A stretch of DNA of 64,000 nucleotides, taken from positions 1,922,001 to 1,986,000 of the forward strand of contig OZ246946.1 in assembly GCA_965232015.1 (NCBI GenBank), written 5' to 3'. Numbering within the stretch: the first letter of the stretch is position 1; each line of letters starts with the position of its first letter. This DNA is from JAJEAO01 sp963667635. GTDB taxonomy: Bacteria; Acidobacteriota; Vicinamibacteria; Marinacidobacterales; Marinacidobacteraceae. The notes beneath the pieces were generated by a model. That model made no database searches. It was not told where the DNA came from and saw only the letters and a program-made list of their open reading frames with translations. A program made the position numbers and the translations under genes. Positions 50,866-59,707 of this stretch are shown here, one piece after another.

Positions 50866-51698
50866 CGCCGTTTCAGACCTGACACCCGGGAATGGGCGAG
50901 CTCCCGGTCCCGCTCCCACGCCGCCTCGAAGAGGAAGTCCCGGTGGTCGCGCAACCGGTGCCCGGCGTCCTCGATCTCGGTGAGACGGACCGCCGGGCAC
51001 CCCGCCGCGAGGTCGCGGCTGAGCTCCACCGGCACCACCGGATCCTCGGCGCCGTGGAGGATCAGCGTCGGCGCGGTCAGCTCGATCGCCAGCCGTTCGT
51101 CGAGGTAGTTCCCCTCATCCTCCACGACCGCGGGGCCGATCTCCAGCTTCTCCTCGCCGATCGACACCGGGAGGAAGCCGCGCTCGCTCCACTGCCGCCG
51201 CGCGGCCGCCGAGAGGCTCGCCGCCATCCGCGTCGCCATCCCGAGCGCCGGCGCGATCGCGACGACCAGTCGGACCCCCTCGGGATGGAGCGCGGCGAAC
51301 CAGAGCGCGGCGACGCCCCCCATCGAGGAGCCCACCAGGACGAGCGGCGCGCCGGGCGCCTCCCGCCGGAGAAAGGCCGCCGCCCGCCCGATGTCCTCGA
51401 GGTTGCGTGAAAGGGTCAGCCCCCGGCAATCCCCGCCCGAGTCACCGTGGCCGGTGAAGTCCAGCGCGAGGAAGCCGGGAGGGCGCCCCGAGAGCCAGTC
51501 ACGGAAACGGGTCGCCTTGCTCCCCGAACGGCTCCCGCCGAGTCCGTGGAGGAAGACCCACACCGGCGCCCCGGGAAGGGCGGACGGAACGTAGGTCAGC
51601 GCCAGTCGCGCCTGCCGCGGGCCATCCGGCTCGAGACTCCGCTGATGGAGGTCGGGCGGCGCGGCGGGTACCGGGGCCGCCCCCGAGCCGTTGTCCAT
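50862..51698 (-). CDS. alpha/beta-hydrolase (serine esterase-like)
   Basis: 278 residues from ATG 51698. VWVFLHGLGGSRSGSKATRF provides the oxyanion region, LALDFTGHGDSGGDC the second loop, LVGSSMGGVAALWFAALHPE the nucleophile elbow (Ser in GSSMGG), HGAEDPVVPVEL the Asp and EIEDAGHRLRDHRDF the His. First gene of a seven-gene operon. Carboxylesterase or thioesterase activity cannot be separated. Confidence 0.87.
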   Translation of the reverse strand: MDNGSGAAPVPAAPPDLHQRSLEPDGPRQARLALTYVPSALPGAPVWVFLHGLGGSRSGSKATRFRDWLSGRPPGFLALDFTGHGDSGGDCRGLTLSRNLEDIGRAAAFLRREAPGAPLVLVGSSMGGVAALWFAALHPEGVRLVVAIAPALGMATRMAASLSAAARRQWSERGFLPVSIGEEKLEIGPAVVEDEGNYLDERLAIELTAPTLILHGAEDPVVPVELSRDLAAGCPAVRLTEIEDAGHRLRDHRDFLFEAAWERDRELAHSRVSGLKRR

Positions 51699-51761
51699 GA
51701 GGGAAACCGGGAATGGTACGGGCTGCCGGAACGCGGAGCGCCGGACTCCATCCCTTGCCGG

Positions 51762-51800
51762 GCCCCCACCGGGAGAACTGGCGCCGAACTCCAGTTCGGC
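51762..51800. repeat. composite repeat: 20-bp module plus hairpin B (AT variant)
   Basis: GCCCCCACCGGGAGAACTGG (51762-51781), a single C, then GCCGAACTCCAGTTCGGC (51783-51800) and AATT. The order and spacing match 52123 and, reversed, 38485. Confidence 0.88.
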
Positions 51801-51873
51801 AATTTCCCGGCGGGGACAGTCTCTTGTCCGGACCGCGCTGGCCGGGCTGCAAGACACTGCTCCGTGTCGAATT

Positions 51874-51891
51874 GCCGGACTGGAGTCCGGC
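51874..51891. repeat. hairpin module B alone (GC variant)
   Basis: GCCGGACTGGAGTCCGGC, preceded by AATT and followed by GCGCCGG. Same hairpin as at 38485 and 52144 but without the 20-bp module. Confidence 0.82.
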
Positions 51892-52122
51892 GCGCCGGCA
51901 GCTGGGCCGATCCGCCGGGAGTCCGTGAGCTGGTGATGGAGCTTCGGATCTCAACCGAGGGAGTGACCTCGGAGGATCAAGAGCGGACTGTGTGCCCCGA
52001 CGGATGGCCGCGATGAGTCAACGAGGCGAATCGGCCTGCGACTCGGGAGTGATTGTAGAGGCACTGGTAGTCCCAGCTCAACTTCCGTTTGCGGCGCAAC
52101 CCGGCCAGCCGGCGCGTGCCGG

Positions 52123-52161
52123 GCCCCCACCGGGAGAACTGGCGCCGGACTCCAGTCCGGC
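52123..52161. repeat. composite repeat: 20-bp module plus hairpin B (GC variant)
   Basis: GCCCCCACCGGGAGAACTGG (52123-52142), one C, GCCGGACTCCAGTCCGGC (52144-52161), then AACC. It lies 60 nt beyond the drmC stop and could end its transcript as a hairpin. Confidence 0.88.
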
Positions 52162-52220
52162 AACCTCGACCTGGCGTGGACGTCGTCCCCTGTGCCACTC
52201 GGGCCGAGAGTGACGCGTCC

Positions 52221-53006
52221 TCACGACGCGGATGGCAGGGGCGCGATCAGCTTGCGCTCGATCAGGCCCCGGAAGTGAAGGATTGCGGTCTGGGCGAACA
52301 CGCGGTCCCGCAGCAGGACTCCCACTTCGATGTTGCGCCCCAGCGCACGCTCGGTCAGGTTCGCCGAGGTCACGAGGACCTGCTCCTCGTCCACGACGAG
52401 CGCCTTGGCGTGGAGAACGCCTTCCGCACCCGAGGGGTCGAGCGAGCGTGGGTCGTAGTACACCCGTGGCCGACGGGCTCCCGGCCAATCCTTCGTCCAG
52501 AACCGCCGAGCGAAACGCCGGACCAGGTCGCCTTCGCGGGTCGTGTCGCCGCGCTTCCGCTCGATGTTCAGCAAGAGAACCACTTCGAGCGCCGGGACGC
52601 CGTCCATCCGATTCGCCAGGACCTCGAACGCCCGCTTGCCATCGAAATAGGCGTAGGTGGACAGCCACACCGACCTCCCGGCGCTCGCCAGGGCTCCTTC
52701 CAGCGCGTCCCGGGTGGAGCGGGAGCGGACTCCGGATGCCCTCGGGCCTGACCAGACGAACTGCGGAGCATCCCTCCTGCTTTCGACCTCGCCCAGGCTG
52801 TCCAGCCATGCGGCCATCGCCGGCGGCGGCACTCCGAGCCGCTCCCAGTTGCGGAGAACCGATACGACATCGGGCGACGCGGCGGAGAGAGCGACGACGC
52901 TTCGAAGGGCCGCGGGCGTGAACGGCGGACCGACGAACCCGGTGGCCAGGGCTCTCGCCAGCCGCCGCCGCACATGGACGGGGAGATCCAACAGCGCGGC
53001 GGTCAC
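52221..53006 (-). CDS. drmC: DISARM protein DrmC (phospholipase D-like)
   Basis: 261 residues from GTG 53006, whose GTGA overlaps the drmB stop. The PLD active site is single: H-A-K at about residue 200 in LHAKALVVDEEQVLVTSANL, with D and S-A-N. N-terminal helices (LPVHVRRRLARALATG) fit DrmC. In DISARM, DrmC is an accessory that is not essential for protection in the tested system; its nuclease or lipase role is not settled. Last gene of drmABC. A longer frame upstream is a shadow of drmB. Confidence 0.9.
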   Translation of the reverse strand: MTAALLDLPVHVRRRLARALATGFVGPPFTPAALRSVVALSAASPDVVSVLRNWERLGVPPPAMAAWLDSLGEVESRRDAPQFVWSGPRASGVRSRSTRDALEGALASAGRSVWLSTYAYFDGKRAFEVLANRMDGVPALEVVLLLNIERKRGDTTREGDLVRRFARRFWTKDWPGARRPRVYYDPRSLDPSGAEGVLHAKALVVDEEQVLVTSANLTERALGRNIEVGVLLRDRVFAQTAILHFRGLIERKLIAPLPSAS

Positions 53007-54823
53007 GAGAGCGAGAAAAACGCAGCGTCCGGACGTCCGATGACCGGCGCCACCAGCGCGCGGTCGAGGTAGTCGTTCGCCATCTCGCAGGACGTTTCCG
53101 CGACGAGGGTGCAGCCGTGGCAGGCGGCGCCGTGGAGCCAACGTTCCTCTCGGCTGTCCCCCGGCTCGTGCTGCGCGCAGACCGGATCGTTGGAGCAGAG
53201 CCGCGCCGTCTCCAGCGCCGCGTCGAGATGGTCGAGGATCCCGCGAGCCTGCTCGACGAGCCCGCCCAGTGTCCCCTCCGCATCGGCGCCGGCGGTGTAG
53301 AGAAGCACACCGAAGCGCTTCCGCACCTCGTCCACGTAGATCCGCTCCCGGATCGAGGCGGCCGGATAACCGCAACGCAGCGCCACCGACTCGATCAACA
53401 GATGCGCGAGTGTGTGGAGCATCACGTAGGGACCTCCGGGAAACGCGCGCTTCCTCTTCCGCCCCTGCTCGTTCCACCGCTTCTGACCGGCAGCGAGGCG
53501 CTCCACCCGCTTCTGAACCGTCGGTTGCCCGGCCCACTCCTGAACCGCGCCCGCGGCCATCTCGAGGAACACACCTTCTCCCCGGTTTTCGATGGCGGGG
53601 AGCCAGTCCGCCCCGAGCGACAGCGCGGCCGTCTTGACCTTCGAGTCGTACTCCCCATCCACATCTCGGGTCACGGCATCGAAACGGGTGAATCCAAACA
53701 GAGCCACGACCTCGCGGAGACGGTGGGCCTGGATCACGGAGGCGAGCCCGAGCCCCGCGGCGCGACCGGAGGGATCCCATACGTGGGATGGGAGTCGCCG
53801 TGCGTGGAAGTTGGGGTCCATCGGGATGTCATCTCCGTAGCCCTCGGGTACATCGAGCAGCGCATCGAGTTCGACCTGCTTCAACGGCCGGTCCGATGAG
53901 ACACCCGTCCCCCGTCTCCGCGCCTCGATCGCTTCGAGCACTTCGCCGTCGTCCAACCCTTCGAGCGCCTCGGCAACACGGGGCTTCCTCTTCATGATCC
54001 CCAGGTCGCCGTGGTCCTCCACGACATCCAGGAAGTCCCAGAGTTCGACGACGATGCGTTCCACCTCACTCCCCTGGTCGGGCAACGACAGCGCACTCAT
54101 CAACTGCGGGAACCAGGCGTTCGTCGCCGTCCGAATCAGGAGGCGCGCCTTCTCCTCGCAGTCCTCCCTCGCATCGGGTCCCAGCCACGGCCGCGCGCCG
54201 GTGCACGTACCGAGCGCACCCTCCGGTCTCGCTTGAGCGAGCAGCCGCGATTTCCCGCAACTGCACCGCAGAAGCAGTTCGGCCAGATCGCCCGTGTCTC
54301 CGATCTCCGAGAGTCGGAGCCGACCGATACACCCGGTCTCCGACTGGTGCACAAAGTCGTGCCAGGGAAGATCGTCCACATGGCCCTTGCCGCACCCCCG
54401 CACGAAGCGAGTGGCCACGACAGGCTTCTTCTCGAGACGCAGCCGCGCGTCGAGATCGTTTCGATGGACGAGGCGCCGGCTCCGGCGTTCGCGTCCCAAT
54501 TGAGCTCCGGACGGGAGCCGCGCCTGTCGTTCCACGAACCATCGGGGGAAGAGATACGCCGGCACTTCTTCGCCGCTGGCCCCCGGGAAATCCGGTGCAG
54601 CCGGAGGCGCCATGAAACGCGGCTTCGAGCCCTGGAAGAGCGGCGCCAGCTTCGCCGCGAGGCGCGGCTCGCGGATCGGTTCCTTCGGCTTCCAGCCATC
54701 GAGGTCACCGACGATGGCGGAGCGGTTGGGCAGGTCCACCAGGGCCCCGACCCCGAACGTGGTGATGGCCTGACTCCGCCGAATAACTCCCCGCGGCCCG
54801 GAGGCCTTCCCGCTCCGCTTCAC
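53003..54823 (-). CDS. drmB: DISARM protein DrmB (DUF1998)
   Basis: 606 residues from GTG 54823, overlapping drmA's stop (GTGA). The N-terminus RRSQAITTFGVGALVDLPNR with SAIVGDLDGW is the typical DrmB beginning. PGGPYVMLHTLAHLLIESVA and the cysteine-rich HGAACHGCTLVAETSCEMAN mark the C-terminal DUF1998 region, likely zinc-binding. RCSCGKSRLL is another metal-like cluster. In DISARM, DrmA and DrmB form a complex that loads on phage DNA ends. Length usual. Confidence 0.93.
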   Translation of the reverse strand: MKRSGKASGPRGVIRRSQAITTFGVGALVDLPNRSAIVGDLDGWKPKEPIREPRLAAKLAPLFQGSKPRFMAPPAAPDFPGASGEEVPAYLFPRWFVERQARLPSGAQLGRERRSRRLVHRNDLDARLRLEKKPVVATRFVRGCGKGHVDDLPWHDFVHQSETGCIGRLRLSEIGDTGDLAELLLRCSCGKSRLLAQARPEGALGTCTGARPWLGPDAREDCEEKARLLIRTATNAWFPQLMSALSLPDQGSEVERIVVELWDFLDVVEDHGDLGIMKRKPRVAEALEGLDDGEVLEAIEARRRGTGVSSDRPLKQVELDALLDVPEGYGDDIPMDPNFHARRLPSHVWDPSGRAAGLGLASVIQAHRLREVVALFGFTRFDAVTRDVDGEYDSKVKTAALSLGADWLPAIENRGEGVFLEMAAGAVQEWAGQPTVQKRVERLAAGQKRWNEQGRKRKRAFPGGPYVMLHTLAHLLIESVALRCGYPAASIRERIYVDEVRKRFGVLLYTAGADAEGTLGGLVEQARGILDHLDAALETARLCSNDPVCAQHEPGDSREERWLHGAACHGCTLVAETSCEMANDYLDRALVAPVIGRPDAAFFSLS

Positions 54824-57800
54824 GACGACGATTCCTTGACGCGCAACCACACTTCCGGCTCCACGTCGCGGAGGGACCGCCCCATCCGAAACTTGTCGTG
54901 GAGTCCCTGATCGCGATCCAGAATTTCCCGGAGCAACTCCGCACCGCTGCCGGTCTCGTATGGCTGGTAAACGAGGGAGGTTCCGGTCCCTTCAAGCTGC
55001 GCCCGGATCCTTTCCCAGGCGTCGAGAAGTTCGAGGCTACGCATCTGAACGCTCCGCTTCCTCTCTTCACGATCGTCTTGATCGAAGAGTGGCTGCTCGT
55101 CCACGCGTTCGAGGAACCGGGCGGACGCTTCTCTCTCGAGGGCGCGGCGGCGCTCGGCGATTCGCCCTGCGCCCGACGGCGGAGTCAGAACGGCCTCGTG
55201 GTGGCGTGCGAACGAAACGAACGCACCGGCAAAGCCGCGATCGAGCGCCCGGGCCGAGAAGGGGGTGACGCTCGCGGCCTCCACCGAGCGGTAGAACGTC
55301 TCGTGGTAGTGCCGGAACCTCTCGTAGTGTGACCGGTCGCGCGGCTTGTGGATGTTGAGCAGGGTTACGACGAGGCCCGGTCGCCCATCGTCCCGACCCA
55401 CCCGACTGGTCGCCTGGATGTACTCGGCATGCGTCTTCGGCTGCCCGACGACCAGCATGAGTCCGAGACGCTGGATGTCAAGGCCCACCGAGATCATGTT
55501 CGTGGCGATCGCCCACGCGACCGCGCCCGGCTCTCCGAACCGCTTGCCCAGCAGTTGGCGCGCCTCAGCCACCTTGTCGGTGGGAACCCGCGACGTCAAC
55601 TCCATCACCTCGGATGCTGCCTTCCGATCGTGGAAGAGCCCGTGTCTTTCCCCTATCCGCCTCCTGCCGCCGTAGCGGCCGAGGAGACTCTGAACTTCTT
55701 CCTCGATGATCCGCCGCCCGCCGCCGAGCTCGCGCAACGCATTGAAGTAGGAGAGGACCGTCATGTAGGGATCCGCGGGATTCTTCGGGTGCTCCTTGCC
55801 TCCGGCTTCGTTGTAGGCGCGCTGCGCCGCTCCGGCAAGCGTCAGCATGACCCTCTGCATGACGGCTTTGGGATTGCGCCCGGGAGCGGTGATCCCGAGG
55901 TAGCGGCGCGCCGGAATCTCGGTGGCCCGCCGAGTTCGGGCGAAGAACGAGTCTCGCCGATCCAAACCGGCGGGCGGAAACACGGCGGTAAGGGTTCGTC
56001 CGAAAATCGCCTGCACCTGCTCTCGCGACCGGTTCGCCGTGGCGGTCGAAGCCACGATCTTCGGTCGCACTCTCTGTCCCTCGACGACGCGGGTTGCGAG
56101 CGAGTCGATCGCGGCCTCGTAGAGACCGGTCATCGTGCCGAGCGGCCCGGTGATGAGGTGTAGTTCGTCCTGGACGATCAGGTCGGGAGACGGCAGTGAC
56201 TGTGGAAGTCGCTTCCCGCGCCCCGGTGTCGCCGCCCCGTAGAACCCCCGCCGGTCCCAGCGATCCGCGCCGCCGAGCAAGGCCCCGGACTCCCCGACCC
56301 ACGGAAGCGATGCGAACTTGTCCACCGTGGCGATGAGGAAGGCGGGGAGTCTCCGATAGAGAGGCTCGTCCACGGCGACGATGGGCAGCGCCCGGTCGCG
56401 CGTGAAGTCGCAATCGGGATGGACGCATCCCACGCGGAGATCGGTCGGGCGATTCGCGTTGGGCGTGAGCCGGAAGGAATCAGGCTTGAATTCCTCGCCG
56501 CACCACGGACATTCCGCCAATGGGATCGGCGGGGGATTGCTGGCTGGATCCCTCCTGAACCGCGTCGTGCGACGTTGCGCGGTGTCGCGTCTCTTCTCGC
56601 CGCTGCGGCCCATCACGTTCGGGGTCGCGGCCTTCCCCACCCACAAACCGATCTCGAACGGCCACTCCCCATAGCGTTCGGGTTTCGTCTCGCGTTCCAG
56701 CTCCAGCGCGCAGACGAGTCCCGCGGCGCGACCCAACTGATCGAAGGTGAGGAGGCGCAGCGTGTAGCGCATGATGACGCTGACTCCGGCCCCGGCCCGC
56801 GCCCCGGCGGCAGGATTCCGAAGACGGCGGAGCACCATGACGAACGCGGCGAGCCCGAGGTACGCCTCGGTCTTTCCCCCGCCGGTCGGAAAGAAGAGCA
56901 GCTCGGCAATCTCCCGGTCGGGATCGGTTGGATCGGCGAGCCCCGGGAGGTTGAGCAGGATGAACGCGATCTGGAAGGCTCGCCACTTCGGATCGTCGAG
57001 TTCGTTCCGTTTCCGGAGCGCTCGGGCCACGGCCCGGTTGGCCACGCGGAAGGCGTCGAACGCATCCGCGTCGGAAACCAGCACCCCGATGCCCCGTTCG
57101 ATGCGACTCACCGCCAGCCCGGCGAGACGCAGGAGCTCACTCGCCGTTTCGCGGTGCTGTTCCGCCTGTTGCGTTAGGTCAGCCTCCCGCTTGGCGATCC
57201 AGGATCGGTATTCGCTGACGATCGGCCGCAACATCCGCTCGACTTCCGCTCCGTCCGCAGCGCTCCCGAGAGCACGCATCGAGAGGTTCGCGCCCGGGAT
57301 CTCCGCCGTCTCGATCTTCTCGACCTCGGCGCGCGGGATCCACTCGGTGCGGATGTCACGGCATGTCCCGTCTTCGCCGATGTCCCAGTCGGCCGAGACT
57401 CCATGCCCGGTCGCGTAGTCCGGGGTGTCGGCGAAGTGGAGATCAGCCACTTCGTCGTCCCAGGCGTGAGTGCGCGACGCCCTGGGATCGGGGCGACCCA
57501 CAAACCCCGCGTCGCATCGCACACCGATCCGGGCCTGAAAGATGTCGGCCGTTCCGGCCTGGTCCTTGTCGGGCGGCGGACGCTCGTTGACGAGGAAAGC
57601 CGAGATGGCTCGGGTTCCCGCGGGGATCCGCTGTCCGAGCGAGTGGCTCGGCAGGGGACGCTCCACGATATGGAGCCGGAGACCTCCGGAGTCCGGGACA
57701 TCCAGACTCCGTGTCTCCGGTCCCGAACCGATTCGCGCCGTCACCGTCGTCCGGCGCGGCGTCCGCCGCCATACATCGAGAGGCCCGCCGCTTTCATCCG

Positions 57801-58260
57801 TCGCCCGGGCTGACTTCGCCCGTTCATAGTCGCCCCAGGAGACGGTCAAGCCGATCTCCCGCGCGTCCCCGGGTACGAGGAAGCTGAGCCCCACAGACGA
57901 CGGGAAGAAGGTGCGCTTCGCTGCTTTCAGGTCCTCGGCGGACTCCTCGGCGAGCCCGCCCGTCGCGGGGACCTCGGCGACGAGATCGTCCTCCGCCTCG
58001 GCGTCCGACCTGGCCTTCGACGCCGCCTCTCGCGGCACCAGGAATCCGGTGAGATACCAGCTCGACGGGCGGGTCCAGCCCCTGAGCTCCTCATCCGCAA
58101 GTTCGTGCCCGGGTTCGGGTCCGATCAGATTCAGTCGCAGGGCTTCTTCGAGCCGGTCCCGAACCGCAACCGAATCCGCCGGCGCTCGGCCAACGGAACC
58201 GTTCGCGCCCTTGTGTGTCCCAATGTCGTCCCTCACGGTTCGCCTTCTGACCTCAGCCAC
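54820..58260 (-). CDS. drmA: DISARM helicase DrmA
   Basis: 1146-residue SF2-like helicase. The N-terminal 430 residues carry WTRPSSWYLTGFLVP and ERPLPSHSLGQRIPAGTRAI. Walker A LFFPTGGGKTEAYLGLAAFV lies near residue 460, DExH-type IVQDELHLITGP near 700, motif III VASTATANRSREQVQAIFGR near 735, and motif V/VI NMISVGLDIQRLGLMLVV, ATSRVGRD near 950. Zinc-type cysteines CPWCGEEFK and CVHPDCDF lie between Walker A and B, as in DrmA. Start GTG 58260, 7 nt from the IrrE gene stop, so both may be one transcript. Confidence 0.94.
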   Translation of the reverse strand: MAEVRRRTVRDDIGTHKGANGSVGRAPADSVAVRDRLEEALRLNLIGPEPGHELADEELRGWTRPSSWYLTGFLVPREAASKARSDAEAEDDLVAEVPATGGLAEESAEDLKAAKRTFFPSSVGLSFLVPGDAREIGLTVSWGDYERAKSARATDESGGPLDVWRRTPRRTTVTARIGSGPETRSLDVPDSGGLRLHIVERPLPSHSLGQRIPAGTRAISAFLVNERPPPDKDQAGTADIFQARIGVRCDAGFVGRPDPRASRTHAWDDEVADLHFADTPDYATGHGVSADWDIGEDGTCRDIRTEWIPRAEVEKIETAEIPGANLSMRALGSAADGAEVERMLRPIVSEYRSWIAKREADLTQQAEQHRETASELLRLAGLAVSRIERGIGVLVSDADAFDAFRVANRAVARALRKRNELDDPKWRAFQIAFILLNLPGLADPTDPDREIAELLFFPTGGGKTEAYLGLAAFVMVLRRLRNPAAGARAGAGVSVIMRYTLRLLTFDQLGRAAGLVCALELERETKPERYGEWPFEIGLWVGKAATPNVMGRSGEKRRDTAQRRTTRFRRDPASNPPPIPLAECPWCGEEFKPDSFRLTPNANRPTDLRVGCVHPDCDFTRDRALPIVAVDEPLYRRLPAFLIATVDKFASLPWVGESGALLGGADRWDRRGFYGAATPGRGKRLPQSLPSPDLIVQDELHLITGPLGTMTGLYEAAIDSLATRVVEGQRVRPKIVASTATANRSREQVQAIFGRTLTAVFPPAGLDRRDSFFARTRRATEIPARRYLGITAPGRNPKAVMQRVMLTLAGAAQRAYNEAGGKEHPKNPADPYMTVLSYFNALRELGGGRRIIEEEVQSLLGRYGGRRRIGERHGLFHDRKAASEVMELTSRVPTDKVAEARQLLGKRFGEPGAVAWAIATNMISVGLDIQRLGLMLVVGQPKTHAEYIQATSRVGRDDGRPGLVVTLLNIHKPRDRSHYERFRHYHETFYRSVEAASVTPFSARALDRGFAGAFVSFARHHEAVLTPPSGAGRIAERRRALEREASARFLERVDEQPLFDQDDREERKRSVQMRSLELLDAWERIRAQLEGTGTSLVYQPYETGSGAELLREILDRDQGLHDKFRMGRSLRDVEPEVWLRVKESSS

Positions 58261-58267
58261 ATCGGGA

Positions 58268-59437
58268 TCAGCACATCGCTGCCGCGCCTCTCGGCACGAG
58301 CCCGAGGCGGCGAGCGAAATCGTGGAGAGTGGACACTTTGCGTATGCCGAGAAGGTGGAAGGCCTCGGTGTAGGACTCCCGGCCCTCCAGGACCGCGCTC
58401 ACGATTGCCCGCGCAAAGCGCTCGCTGACTCGTGGCCCGGCAGATCGGTAGTAGTCCCCGCCACGGGACGGGGGGCGATCCGCGAGCCGGCTCTGCTCGC
58501 GCTGCCAGGCGCTTTCGTAGTCTGCTCGCGAGAGGGCTCCCACATCGAAGAGCCGCCGAAGCACCACCAGGTTGCTGACCTTGAACCGCCGCGCAAGCCG
58601 CCGGGTTTCCTCCTCGAGATCGGCGAGGCGATCGAGGCTCTCGCGCAGGGCGGAGAGCGGTACGAGGACTTCCGCCGTCGCACGGTTGCAGAAGAGTTCG
58701 ACCTCGTGATGGCAGGGCGACCTTGCACCGGTGTCCGAGACCCCCGGCTCACCAAGCCATAGGTGAACGAGCTCGTGCGCCAGCGTGAACATCTGCGCCG
58801 CCTTCGAATCGGCGCCGTTGACGAATATCAGCGGTGCGAAGCCGTCCACCAAGGCGAACCCGCGGAACTCCTCGACGTCCAGCTTTCGGTGCGTGTTGCT
58901 GCCAACGACGCTGCTGACCATGACGAGTACGCCAACCCCTTCCGCCTGCGTCACGAATCGTCGGAGCGCTTCCTTCCAGGTCGAGAGCCGCGCCCGCTCT
59001 TCCAGATCGAAAACAAGGGCGCCGCGCACTCGAGTCGCGACCTGCTCCCAGCCCTCCTCGAGTGTGGCCGAGCCCACGAAGTCCCGGCGGGGCTCTCCGG
59101 TGCCAAGCGCCTCCTCCCGATACCAGTCCTGACGCCGCTGGCAGAGGTAGATCGTGTCGAGCAGGTTGCCACTGGGGCGCCGGACCTGTCGCCCGGCGAC
59201 CGTGCGGAAGTCCGGGATCGGGAGTTCCTCCACCGGAGGCTCGCCTGTCCCGAAGAAGAACCCGACCGGCGTCCGGGACGCCTGGGCGAAGTTCTCGAGC
59301 TGCCGCAGCGTCAGCGGCGCGCCCGCCTCCCACGCGGGGTAGCGGGGGAACTTTCGGAGAACGGTGGCCTCGTCCAGCCCTCCGCGCTCGCACGCCCAGC
59401 GCAGCATCTCGCGGCGGACCGGGACGCGGAGGGTCAT
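58268..59437 (-). CDS. XRE/ImmA-IrrE-type metalloprotease
   Basis: 389 residues. The N-terminus is a short XRE-like region (LTLRQLENFAQASRTPVGFF), and the middle has the zinc site H221-E-L-V-H225 in TLAHELVHLWLGEP with a distal ELFCNRATAEVLVP. Such proteins cleave a repressor to release a phage, conjugative element or defence gene. It lies immediately upstream of drmA in the same direction, so it could act as the island's switch; no cognate repressor is nearby. Start ATG 59437 has no clear ribosome site. Confidence 0.87.
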   Translation of the reverse strand: MTLRVPVRREMLRWACERGGLDEATVLRKFPRYPAWEAGAPLTLRQLENFAQASRTPVGFFFGTGEPPVEELPIPDFRTVAGRQVRRPSGNLLDTIYLCQRRQDWYREEALGTGEPRRDFVGSATLEEGWEQVATRVRGALVFDLEERARLSTWKEALRRFVTQAEGVGVLVMVSSVVGSNTHRKLDVEEFRGFALVDGFAPLIFVNGADSKAAQMFTLAHELVHLWLGEPGVSDTGARSPCHHEVELFCNRATAEVLVPLSALRESLDRLADLEEETRRLARRFKVSNLVVLRRLFDVGALSRADYESAWQREQSRLADRPPSRGGDYYRSAGPRVSERFARAIVSAVLEGRESYTEAFHLLGIRKVSTLHDFARRLGLVPRGAAAMC

Positions 59438-59707
59438 TCAGGCGGAGGAAGCTTGGGGCGGCGTGGCGGGACGGTCCAACCGTAGCGGAATTCACGGCGG
59501 GTCGGGACCGCTCGCCGGAAAGGATGCGTCACCTCGCCTCCGCCCCTAAGGCGGAAGCAACGGGAGAGATCGGGGTACGCTTCGCCGCATGAGCATCAGG
59601 CGCTGCGGCCCACCGGCGTCGAGGTGGCAACCTCCCCTTCCGAGCGGGTCGGTCCGCACGAGGAGGAGGCGGCTCGGCACCGGCAGCAGCGCGGAGGGGC
59701 GAGCGGC

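Larger units (their letters stand above)
51699..52220. other. 522-nt gap between hydrolase and DISARM genes, repeat-rich
   Basis: Holds two composite repeats and one lone hairpin (listed separately) and otherwise about 200 nt (51905-52110) with no recognisable gene. A reverse frame encoding RLAGLRRKRKLSWDYQCLYN and on to HTVRS ends there; it looks like the tail of a lost mobile-element or other gene, but no family can be named. It marks the left boundary of the defence island. Confidence 0.5.

Noticed and set aside
51905..52110. insertion-sequence transposase remnant
   Set aside because: A basic reverse frame ends here but no catalytic motif or terminal repeat could be found.
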